13,041 nt of DNA from CAZAYP01 sp964489425 [NCBI: uncultured Verrucomicrobiota bacterium] (GTDB taxonomy: Bacteria; Verrucomicrobiota; Kiritimatiellia; RZYC01): NCBI GenBank assembly GCA_964489425.1, contig CAZAYP010000117.1:1-13041 (forward strand), given 5' to 3'. A program made the position numbers and the translations under genes. Below the pieces are notes generated by a model, which searched no databases, had not been told where the DNA came from, and saw only the letters and a program-made list of their open reading frames with translations. This document shows, piece by piece, positions 1 to 8,200 of this stretch (position 1 is its first letter; each line of letters begins with the position of its first letter).

Positions 1-1
1 A

Positions 2-82
2 ACCGCGGCCCAGATTACTCGTTACACGGAGCCTAACAACTATCAGCGCCACATATTTGAATTGCTGGGAGTAACGCCCTAA
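2..82 (+). CDS. C-terminal end of an unidentified protein (5' cut by window edge)
   Basis: The second reading frame is open from the left edge to a TAA at 80-82 and gives 26 residues ending in HIFELLGVTP. The composition (ITRYTEPNNYQRHIF, then a short hydrophobic tail) looks like a real protein end rather than a chance frame, but I do not recognise the family. It converges on the minus-strand MFS/ligase operon. No convincing terminator separates them; a six-base inverted repeat at 115-129 with a three-base loop has no T-run. Confidence 0.4.
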   Translation, partial: TAAQITRYTEPNNYQRHIFELLGVTP

Positions 83-151
83 TCGGACGTTCCCATGTCC
101 CGCCATCTCGGTTTCATCGCAACGCGATGTAACGCCGAAGGTTGCGCGGAA

Positions 152-277
152 TCAGTCCTCAAACTCCAGGCTAAACCGTGGCGGCGCAAGGTTCACGACG
201 GTAAACGCGCCGGCCCGGGCCGGTGCCCATGCCAGCACCGTCCACATCAGCAGGACGGTCGCGGCCGCCGGCCTCAC
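152..277 (-). CDS. Possible 41-residue secreted or truncated peptide, coupled to the MFS gene
   Basis: A GTG start (277-275) shares bases with the TGA stop of the MFS gene (276-274), a common arrangement for translational coupling. The 41 residues begin with a short arginine-bearing segment, then a hydrophobic core (VLLMWTVLAWAP) and an ARAGA stretch that could serve as a signal peptidase site. About 17 mature residues follow, ending RFSLEFED. It could be a small exported peptide of the operon, the start of a secreted gene truncated by a stop, or chance. The downstream frame shows no continuation. I do not recognise a family. Confidence 0.3.
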   Translation of the reverse strand: MRPAAATVLLMWTVLAWAPARAGAFTVVNLAPPRFSLEFED

Positions 278-1518
278 GGACCCGCGTCTCCCTGGACCGC
301 ACGCCGGCACCCGAGGCCGGTGAGCAGCACCAGCACGCTCAGGGCGGCCGTGAAGAGGCCGAGCATGATGACGTCCTGCATGGTCCGCTGCAGCAGCGCG
401 CCCACCACGGCGCTGCCCGCCGCGGTGGATCCCAGGTTCAGGCACCCGTACAAGGCCGACGAGGCGCCCCGCCGGGTGGGGAACGCGGACAGCCCGGCCT
501 TGATGGCAATGGGCAGCAACGTGCCGAACCCGAGGCAGAACACCGTCGCCGCGCCCAGGATCATGGCCGCCAGCCAGCCTTGCGGCGCCAGCAGGATCGG
601 AATGAACATCAGGCCGCCCACACAGGCCAGCCCGCAACCCGTGATGAACGCGGCGAATTCCCCCCGCCACTTCATCAGGCGCAGGCACAAAAACCGGCCG
701 CCCATCAGCCCGCCCACCAGGAACAGGCAGGTGGCGCCAAACACCGCCGGCTTCAAGCCCAGCAGGTGGATGAAAATGAACGGCGAACTCACCAGGTACG
801 CCCCCTGGGCCGCGAAACACAGCATCACCGGCACCAGCGGCCGCATGAAGTCTGGCGTCATGATCATCGCGCCATAGGCCCGCAGCGTGCCCGCGATCTG
901 GAACGGCTGGCGGTGGTCCGGCGCCAGGGTTTCGGGCGCCAGGTTGCGCGCAAACACGACCACCGCCAGGCTGACCGCCACCAGCAGGTAGAAGTTGGCC
1001 CGCCACCCGCAGGTCTGGGTGAGCAGGCCGCCCAGCATCGGCGCCAGCATCGGCACCAGGCCGGTCATGGTGCCGATCCAGCCCATGACGCTGACCAGCT
1101 GGTGATCGTCGAACGCCTCGCGGGTCATGGCGCGCGAGGCCACCGGCACCGCGCTGCCGCCCACGGCCTGGAGGATGCGGCCGGTCAGCAACAGCCCGTA
1201 ACCCTGCGCCAGGGCGCAGCAGGCGGAGCCCGCCAGGAACACCAGCAGGCCGCCCTGGATCAGCACTCGCCGGCCCCAATGGTCGGACAACGGGCCCAGC
1301 AGGATGGAGGCGATCGCAAACCCGGCCATGTACGCGGTCATGGTGAAGGCCAGCTGGTGGGCCGGGATGCTCAGGTCGATCCCCATGCGCGGCAGCGCCG
1401 GCAGGTACAGGCTGGACCCCAGCCGGACCAGGGCGCTGATCAGCACCAGGTAGGCGGCTAGCGCCATCCTGGTCCGGTCTCCGAGCTGCAGTGTCGGATG
1501 GCCCGGCTCAGAGCTCAA
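274..1518 (-). CDS. MFS exporter, Bcr/CflA-like drug:proton antiporter (DHA1 family)
   Basis: This 414-residue inner-membrane exporter has about 12 hydrophobic segments. From the TTG start it shows the TM1-end motif LYLPALP (residues 37-43), the MFS loop 2-3 motif GPLSDHWGRR (75-84), a TGRILQAVGG segment (112-121) and a motif-C-like VPMLAPMLGG (155-164) typical of antiporters. Bcr and its relatives export drugs, cysteine and dipeptides using the proton gradient. Unusually, the acidic residue before YLPALP in E. coli Bcr is a serine here (S36), and an arginine (R32) lies in TM1. The TTG start lies inside the end of the upstream ligase gene (11-bp overlap), suggesting coupled translation. An ATG at 1467-1465 with GGAG upstream is an alternative start, giving 397 residues. 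It is probably the exporter for the ligase product. Confidence 0.9.
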   Translation of the reverse strand: MSSEPGHPTLQLGDRTRMALAAYLVLISALVRLGSSLYLPALPRMGIDLSIPAHQLAFTMTAYMAGFAIASILLGPLSDHWGRRVLIQGGLLVFLAGSACCALAQGYGLLLTGRILQAVGGSAVPVASRAMTREAFDDHQLVSVMGWIGTMTGLVPMLAPMLGGLLTQTCGWRANFYLLVAVSLAVVVFARNLAPETLAPDHRQPFQIAGTLRAYGAMIMTPDFMRPLVPVMLCFAAQGAYLVSSPFIFIHLLGLKPAVFGATCLFLVGGLMGGRFLCLRLMKWRGEFAAFITGCGLACVGGLMFIPILLAPQGWLAAMILGAATVFCLGFGTLLPIAIKAGLSAFPTRRGASSALYGCLNLGSTAAGSAVVGALLQRTMQDVIMLGLFTAALSVLVLLTGLGCRRAVQGDAGP

Positions 1519-4078
1519 TCGCCTGCCCCATCATCTCTGGCATCGGAACCTGGTCGCACACCAGGGGCAGCTTGACCTGGGCCGCGCCTGAACCCGGGGC
1601 CACCCGCGCGGCCAGCAACTGGTCCTGCCAGCCGGATTGCATGAGCACCAGGCGCGGCTCCAGGATCAGGCGCCGGCTGCGGTAGAGCTCGTACAGCGTG
1701 GATTGCGCCCGCAGCGCCTGGTCCACGTCTTTGAGCCAAGCGGCATCGGGAACCGCGGCGCCTTCCGGCTCGATGCAGAAATCGTAGCGGTGGTGCGTGC
1801 TGTCGGTGACCAGGCAGAAGTGCCGCCACCGCAGGTTGCGGGCGGCCATGGTCTGGCTGACCACGTCCGATATGAAGGCCCCGGTCAACTTCTCTCCGGC
1901 CAGGTTGGCGATATCCCGGGTTTTGCTGACAAACGCGATGTTCGGATTCTGGCCGGTGAACCCCTGGACGCGCACGATGTCGTGCATGGCGTACCGGTAC
2001 AGTCCCGAATAGGTCGTGACCAGCAGGCCGTATTCCGCGCCGTCTTTGAGTTCGTGGGCCAGGAGCGGCGCGCCGCCGTCCATGGGCTCAAACTCGAAGA
2101 AGCAGCCGAAAATCGCCAGGGGCGCCGCCGCCAGCCCGGGTTTCATGGGGATGTTGAACTTGCCCTCGCTGGCGCCGTAGCCGCAGTCGGCAAAGAGCAC
2201 CCCCTCCGGCAGCCACGGCTTGAGGCCGTCGAGGTAACGGCCGATGGTGCCGCCCAGCCAGCAACTGATGATCTTGAGGCCGGGCCAGTAATCGCGCGGC
2301 TCCAGGCGGCCGCGGGCGGCCGCCATCTGGCGCAGGGCCTGGGCGCGCTCAGGATCCGGCTTGAGCCCGGCTTCGAGCGTGCGGCGGAACTCGGGGTCCA
2401 GCTCGAGGTCGGCCGTGATCGCGCCGCGCTCGATGTCCGCGATCAGGCTGGCCCGGCGCTGGTCGGCGACCTCCAGCAGGGCCGTCATGCGGCCGGGGTT
2501 GTTGCCCACCAGGAGCCGCACCAGGGGCTGGGCCAGGGCATAGCGCATGACCAGGTAGTTGAGCGCGTCGGTATCATTCACTTGCAGCACCTCGGCGGGA
2601 AACGCCATGCGGCGGCGGATTTCCGCTGGAACGCCGGCCAGCGTCAAGCCGGAGGCGAATCCGACCGCGATGCCGGCCGCCGACTTGCCCAGGGAGGCCG
2701 CGTTGGAGATCGGGATGAAGTAGCCGTCCTGGTCTGCGCCCATCATGTTGGCCAATAGCGCCATTCGCACCCGGCTGGTCAGGGATTTGGCGAGCTCGCC
2801 GGCCTGGCTCTCGGGGAGCATCTTGCTTTTCCCCGTCGTTCCGCTGGTGCAGATGAAGCAACGTGGACGACCAGGGAAAAGCAGGTCCGGCGCGCCCTGT
2901 TCCATGCGCTGGGCCAGGGATTCGAAGGCGGTCCAATCCGCCACGGGCACCTGGCGCCGGTAGTCCGCGACCGAACGGATGGACGCAAAGCCGTGCGCCT
3001 GGCCGAACTCGGTCTGCGCGCTGCGCCCGATGATGTCGAGCAGCACCGCCTGCTGCACCTGGGCCGCCGCCGAGCAGGAACCCACCAACCATTGGACGAG
3101 GTCGGGTACCGGCTTGTCGCGCAGCTCGTCCAGCGAGCGGAACGCCTCGGCCTGCGCCTTGAGCCGCGCCATGGCGCGCGCCTTGAGCTGCTTGCCGATG
3201 CTCTGCATGATTTCCACCGGCACGTTGATCGTGTTGCAGGACTCGATGCCCTGGAACCCGGGGATGGAGTTGGCCTCGCCCACGACAAACCCGTCGCCCT
3301 TGAACAGCAAATCGATCCCGCCGATGTTCAGCCCGATCAGGCTGATCACGCGCTCGGACAGGGCGCGGATGGCGTCGGTCATGGCATACGCCTCGGCGCT
3401 GCCGCCGGCGGACACGTTGGATTTGAACCCGTCCGCCGCGCGGTTCTTGCGCAGCATGCACACCCGCGGCTGGCCGTCGATGACCAGCACCCGCAGGTCC
3501 CGGCCGCGGCTGTCGGCAATGAACTCCTGCGCCAGCAGGTCGGTCGGGGCGCGGGCGGCCTCCAGCATTTCCAGCAGGTTGGCCAGCTCCTTCTCGCTCT
3601 GGACCAGGGTCACGCCGTGCCCCTTGGAGCCATCGATGATCTTGACGACCACGGGCAGGCCGAGCTGCGCGCACAGGAAGTCCGGAGCGGTGTCTTTGCG
3701 GACCAGGATGGTCTTGGGCACCGGGATGCCGTGGGCGGCGAGCAACTGCAGGGTCAGGAGCTTGTCGCTGGTTTTCTTGAGCGTCTCGGCGCGGTTGACG
3801 CACAGCACGCCCTGGGCCTCGAGCTGCTGCAGCAAGGCCAGGTTGTAGGCATCCGCCTCGCCCACGAACCCGGCGATGACGAACATGGGCGCCGGCGCGG
3901 CCACGCCGTGGCGGAACACGCGGCCCGGTTCCCGGCCGTCGAGCACCAGGTCCACCTCCTTGGGCGCGACCACTTCCAGGTGTACGCCGGCGGCCCGGGC
4001 TTCCTCGCAGGCGCGGGTGAGTTCCTTGACTTCGCTGCCCGCGTAAAGAATCCAACCATGCATACTCGGTTTGCTCAT
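1508..4078 (-). CDS. Fused RimK-type ATP-grasp ligase and GH3-type acyl-adenylating amide ligase
   Basis: The 856-residue product joins two unrelated ATP-dependent carboxylate ligases. Residues about 5-300 match RimK (glutamate ligase): TSDK (103-106), VVVKIIDGSKGHGV (143-156, glycine-rich ATP loop), RDLRVLVIDG (193-202), FKSNVSAGG (218-226) and GEANSIPGFQGIE (267-279, with metal ligands E268 and N270). Residues about 325-856 form a full-length GH3 domain: P-loop-like CTSGTTGKSK (410-419), GYGASEG (633-639), YRYAMHDIV (694-702) and LAGEKL (726-731). ATP-grasp enzymes activate a carboxylate as acyl phosphate; GH3 enzymes adenylate it and pass it to an amine. All core motifs of both halves look intact. 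I chose the ATG at 4078-4076 because AAGGTG (minus strand, 4090-4085) lies six bases upstream; an in-frame ATG at 4108 adds ten residues but has a poorer ribosome site. It is cytosolic and the substrates are unknown. First gene of a minus-strand operon with the MFS exporter. Confidence 0.9.
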   Translation of the reverse strand: MSKPSMHGWILYAGSEVKELTRACEEARAAGVHLEVVAPKEVDLVLDGREPGRVFRHGVAAPAPMFVIAGFVGEADAYNLALLQQLEAQGVLCVNRAETLKKTSDKLLTLQLLAAHGIPVPKTILVRKDTAPDFLCAQLGLPVVVKIIDGSKGHGVTLVQSEKELANLLEMLEAARAPTDLLAQEFIADSRGRDLRVLVIDGQPRVCMLRKNRAADGFKSNVSAGGSAEAYAMTDAIRALSERVISLIGLNIGGIDLLFKGDGFVVGEANSIPGFQGIESCNTINVPVEIMQSIGKQLKARAMARLKAQAEAFRSLDELRDKPVPDLVQWLVGSCSAAAQVQQAVLLDIIGRSAQTEFGQAHGFASIRSVADYRRQVPVADWTAFESLAQRMEQGAPDLLFPGRPRCFICTSGTTGKSKMLPESQAGELAKSLTSRVRMALLANMMGADQDGYFIPISNAASLGKSAAGIAVGFASGLTLAGVPAEIRRRMAFPAEVLQVNDTDALNYLVMRYALAQPLVRLLVGNNPGRMTALLEVADQRRASLIADIERGAITADLELDPEFRRTLEAGLKPDPERAQALRQMAAARGRLEPRDYWPGLKIISCWLGGTIGRYLDGLKPWLPEGVLFADCGYGASEGKFNIPMKPGLAAAPLAIFGCFFEFEPMDGGAPLLAHELKDGAEYGLLVTTYSGLYRYAMHDIVRVQGFTGQNPNIAFVSKTRDIANLAGEKLTGAFISDVVSQTMAARNLRWRHFCLVTDSTHHRYDFCIEPEGAAVPDAAWLKDVDQALRAQSTLYELYRSRRLILEPRLVLMQSGWQDQLLAARVAPGSGAAQVKLPLVCDQVPMPEMMGQAIEL

Positions 4079-4165
4079 TGGGTTCACCTTGTAAGAATTT
4101 ACTGTCATGATTCCAAAGCCATCCTCGGCTTGTAATTCTTCGGTACTCTGCCATCATGTCCGCCC
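4079..4165. promoter_or_regulatory. Divergent intergenic region between ligase/MFS and RND operons
   Basis: These 87 bases must carry the start signals of both operons. The heptamer CTTGTAA occurs twice (4088-4094 and 4129-4135), 41 bp apart, close to four helical turns. The first copy overlaps the ligase ribosome-binding site. GTAA/TTAC arms flank GAAT at 4091-4102. A minus-strand TTACAA and AATCAT pair with 17-bp spacing is only a weak promoter match. Regulator sites are conjectural, and no regulator gene is in the window. Confidence 0.35.
4085..4090 (-). promoter_or_regulatory. Ribosome-binding site of the ATP-grasp/GH3 gene
   Basis: AAGGTG on the minus strand lies six bases before the ATG at 4078-4076. 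This is the best ribosome site near the N-terminus and decides the start in favour of the shorter 856-residue form. Confidence 0.6.
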
Positions 4166-5260
4166 ATGAGCAAATTATTAACGTGTGCAGTCGGCGTGGT
4201 TCTGGCGGTCGGCCTGGTTTCCTGCGCGGGCAAAAAAGACGCCGCGTCCAAGGGGCCGGCGGGCCCGGTGCCGGTCACCGCGGCGGACGTGGTCCGCAAG
4301 GACATGCCGGTGGAAATCCAAACGTTCGGGACCGTGGAGCCGTATTTGGCTGTGACCATCAAGCCCCAGGTCAGCGGCGTGCTCACCAACACCGCCATTG
4401 CCGAGGGCCAGGAGGTGAAAGCCGGCGACCTGTTGTTCCAGTTGGATGCGCGGCCGTTCCTTGCCGACTTGGACAAGGCGACGGCGGCCCTGGCCCGCAA
4501 CCAGGTCCAGAAAGACAATGCCGACAAGGAGGCCGCGCGCCAGGACGAGTTGCTGAAAAAGGGCTTGGCCGCCCAGGACAGTTTCGACGCCGCCCAGACC
4601 GCCGCCGCGGCCCTGGCCGCGGCTGTGCGCGCCGACCAGGCCGCCCTGGAGAACGCCCGGCTCCAGCTGGATTACTGCTCCATTACCGCGCCCATGGACG
4701 GCCGGGTGGGAAGCCTGGTGGTCGATCCCGGAAACCTGGTGAAAGCCAACGATGCCACGCTGGTGACGATCAACAAGATCCGCCCCATCAAGGTCCGGTT
4801 CGCCGTGCCCCAGCAGGAATTGGAAAGCATCATGACCGAGATGGCTCGGGGCACGCTCAAGGTCCAGGCGGTGGTCCCGACGGAAACGGAAACCCGCGAA
4901 GAAGGGGTGGTGACCTTTCTTGACAACAACGTGGACGCCGCCACCGGCACGATCAAGCTCAAGGGAACCTTTGCCAACGAAAGCAACCGCCTCTGGCCCG
5001 GGCAGTTTGTGCGCATCGTGCTCGTCGTCAAGGTGGACCCGCAGGTACCGGTGGTCCCGGCCCAGGCGGTGCTGGCGGGCCAGAAAGGCAACTATGTGTT
5101 TGTCATCAAGCCGGACTTGTCGGTGGAGGACCGCCTGGTGACGGTGGCGCGGCGCGTGGCGGAGGAGCTCGTGATCGCCAGCGGCCTGGAGGCGGGCGAG
5201 CGGGTGGTCACCGACGGCCAGCTGCGGCTCGGGCCCGGCAGCCGGGTGGAAGTGAAGTAG
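4166..5260 (+). CDS. RND efflux periplasmic adaptor (membrane fusion protein), lipoprotein
   Basis: This 364-residue protein of the AcrA/MexA class bridges the RND permease and the outer membrane factor. A short positive start and hydrophobic core lead to a lipobox LVSC with C20 as the likely acylated residue. The first biotinyl/lipoyl half is at about 52-97 (GTVEPYLAVTIKPQVSGVL, then GQEVKAGDLLFQLD). An alanine-rich coiled-coil hairpin spans about 98-168, the second lipoyl half starts at about 170 (YCSITAPMDGRVGSLV), and beta-barrel and membrane-proximal domains follow. The residue after C20 is alanine, not the aspartate that retains AcrA in the E. coli inner membrane; whether that rule holds here is unknown. 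No clear ribosome site precedes the ATG. It is followed three bases later by the pump gene, so the two form an operon. Confidence 0.93.
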   Translation: MSKLLTCAVGVVLAVGLVSCAGKKDAASKGPAGPVPVTAADVVRKDMPVEIQTFGTVEPYLAVTIKPQVSGVLTNTAIAEGQEVKAGDLLFQLDARPFLADLDKATAALARNQVQKDNADKEAARQDELLKKGLAAQDSFDAAQTAAAALAAAVRADQAALENARLQLDYCSITAPMDGRVGSLVVDPGNLVKANDATLVTINKIRPIKVRFAVPQQELESIMTEMARGTLKVQAVVPTETETREEGVVTFLDNNVDAATGTIKLKGTFANESNRLWPGQFVRIVLVVKVDPQVPVVPAQAVLAGQKGNYVFVIKPDLSVEDRLVTVARRVAEELVIASGLEAGERVVTDGQLRLGPGSRVEVK

Positions 5261-5263
5261 CGG

Positions 5264-8200
5264 ATGAACATCGCCGCCCCATTCATCCGGCGCCCGGTCA
5301 TGACCACCCTGGTCATGTGCAGCATCCTGCTGTTCGGCCTGGTGGCGTATCGCCAGTTGCCGGTCAGTGACCTGCCCAACGTGGATTTCCCGACGATCGC
5401 CGTGTCCGCGAGCCTGCCGGGCGCCAGCCCGGAAACCATGGCGTCGGCCGTCGCCACGGTGCTGGAGAAACAATTCTCGACCATCGCCGGCCTCGACTCC
5501 ATGAGCTCGATCAGCGTCCTCGGCTCAAGCCAGATCACCCTGCAATTCAACCTGGACCGTGACATCGACAGCGCGGCCATGGACGTGCAGGCGGCCATCG
5601 CGCGCGCAAACCGGCAGCTGCCGAGCGATATGCCGTCCCCGCCGTCCTACAACAAGGTTAATCCCGCGGACCAGCCGATCCTCTACATTGCCATGACCAG
5701 CCCGACGCTGTCGCTTTCCGACCTGGACGAGTACGGCGAAAACATGCTGGCCGAGCGCATCTCGATGGTCAACGGGGTCTCGCAGGTGCAGGTGTTCGGT
5801 TCGCAGAAATACGCCACGCGCATCCAGATGGATCCGCTACGCCTGGCGGCGCGCGGGATCGGCCTGGACGAGGTGGTCGAAGCCATCCGCTCGGGCAATG
5901 TCAACCTTCCCACCGGCATCCTCTATGGCCCCCACAAGGCCTTCACCCTCCAGGCCAACGGCCAGTTGATGACCGCCGCCGACTACCGCCCGTTGATCGT
6001 TGCCTACCGCAACGGCGCGCCGGTCCGGCTGGAAGAGCTCGGCCAGGTCCGCGACGGCGTGGAGAACAACAAGGTGGCGGCCTGGTTCTGCGCGTCCAAT
6101 AACATGCAGCGCGCGGTCATGCTGGCGATCATGCGCCAGCCCGGCATGAACACGGTCAAGGTGGCCGACGACGTCAAGGCGATCCTGCCCACCTTCCGCG
6201 ACCGGCTGCCCGAGTCGGTCGCCATGCAGATCCTGTATGACCGCAGCCGGCCGATCATGAACTCGGCCAAGGACGCTCAGGACACCCTGGTGCTGACCTT
6301 CTTCCTGGTCGTGCTGGTGATCTTCACGTTCCTGCGCAGCTTCCGCGCCACGCTGATCCCCAGCCTGGCCCTGCCCATGTCCATCATCGGCACCTTCGCG
6401 GTCATGGCCTTGCTGGATTACAGCCTGGACAACCTGTCCCTGATGGCGCTGACGCTCTCGATCGGGTTCGTGGTGGACGATGCGATCGTGATGCTGGAAA
6501 ACATCGTGCGCCACGTGGAGATGGGCAAGGACCGCCTGGACGCGGCGCTGGACGGCGCCCAGGAGATCGGCTTCACGATCGTCTCCATGACCCTGTCGCT
6601 GGCGGCGGTGTTCATTCCCGTCCTGTTCATGGGTGGGCTGATTGGCCGCCTGTTCCGCGAGTTTGCGGTCACCATCGGCGCGGCCATCCTGATCTCCGGG
6701 TTCATCTCGCTGACCCTGACCCCGATGCTCTGCAGCCTGTTCCTGCGTGGGGCGCACCAGGCCAAGCCGGGCCGCTTGTATGCGGCCACGGAACGCGGGT
6801 TCACCGCGGTGCTTAATTTCTATGACCGGACCCTCGTCTGGGCCCTGGATCGCCCGCGGCTGGTCATGGTGGTGTCGCTGATCATCCTGGTGGCCACGGT
6901 CTGGCTTTTCAAAACAACCCCCAAGGGGTTTATCCCCAGCGAAGACCTGGACATGATCTTTTGCCAGACCGAATGCATCGAGGGCATATCCTACGATTCC
7001 ATGGTCGCCCACCAGCAGGCGCTGGCAGCCATCGTGATGCAGGACCCCAATGTCTTTTCCTTCATGGCCAGCGTCGGGTCGCGGGGCTCCAGCGGCGCTA
7101 ACACCGGGCGTTTCTTCATCCGCCTCAAGCCGCGGGCGCAGCGCAAGCTCAACGCCGAGGGGGTCATTCAGGCGCTGCGGCCCAAGCTGGCCACCGTGCC
7201 GGGGATCAAGTCTTACCTGCAAAATCCATCCAGCCTGTCGGTCGGCGGGCGCATGACCAAGAGCCAGTACCAGTACTCGCTCCAAGGGCCGGACACCGAC
7301 GAGTTGTATCATTACGCCATGACGCTCATGGATCAGATCGATGACCTGCCCGGGGTCCAGGACGTCACCAGCGACCTGCAGCTCAAGAACCCTGAGCTGG
7401 ACGTGCAGATCAACCGCGACCTGGCGTCCTCGCTGGGCATTTCGGCCGGGCAGATCGAGGGCACGCTGCTGAATGCCTACGGGTCCCGGCAGGTGTCCAC
7501 GATCTATGCCCCGAACGATCAGTACCAGGTGATCCTCGAGCTGTTGCCCCAGTATCAAAACAACCCCGGGGTGCTGGATTTGCTCTTCGTGCGCTCCAGC
7601 CAAGGCAAGCTGGTCCCGGTCAAGGCGCTGGCGCGCATCACGGACTCCACCGGCCCGTTGAGCATCAACCATGCCGGCCAGTTGCCGGCCGTGACGATCT
7701 CCTTCAACCTCAAGCCGGGCATGGCGCTCGGGCAGGCCGTGGACGCGATCAACAAGCTGGCGCGCAAGACCGTGCCCGCCAGCATCGTGACCAGCTTCCA
7801 GGGCACGGCGCAAACGTTCCAGTCCTCGGTCAAGGGCATGGGGATGCTGCTGCTGCTCGCCATTGTGGTGATCTACATCGTGCTGGGCATCCTCTACGAG
7901 GATTTCGTTCACCCGATCACCATCCTGACCGCGCTGCCGTTTGCCGGGTTCGGCGCGCTGGTCACGCTGCGGATGTTCGGCGATGATCTTTCCCTCTACG
8001 CGTTTGTCGGCATCATCATGCTCGTGGGCCTGGTCAAGAAAAACGGGATCATGATGGTCGACTTCGCCATCGAGGCCCGCCGCAAGGAGGGCAGGGACGC
8101 GCGCACTGCCATCCACCAGGCCTGCCTGATCCGGTTCCGCCCCATCATGATGACCACCGTGGCGGCGCTCATGGCCGCGCTCCCGATCGCCATGGGGCTC

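Noticed and set aside
207-226. GC palindrome around CCGGCCCGGGCCGG as a terminator for the ligase/MFS operon
   Set aside because: It has no loop and no T-run, and its bases encode the alanine/arginine part of the small ORF's signal-like region.
1978-2007. Histidine in the GH3 YRYxxGD motif (YRYAMHD) as a sign of an inactive ligase
   Set aside because: From memory one class of bacterial GH3 proteins has N or H rather than G at this position followed by the same DIV and GEKL motifs, so it is probably a subfamily trait.
4079-4108. ATG at 4108 as start of the ATP-grasp/GH3 gene
   Set aside because: It adds ten residues with no family resemblance and has a weaker ribosome site than the ATG at 4078; kept only as an alternative.
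2993-4135. 380-codon plus-strand open frame opposite the ATP-grasp half
   Set aside because: No family resemblance; the opposite strand encodes intact ATP-grasp motifs and has a good ribosome site.
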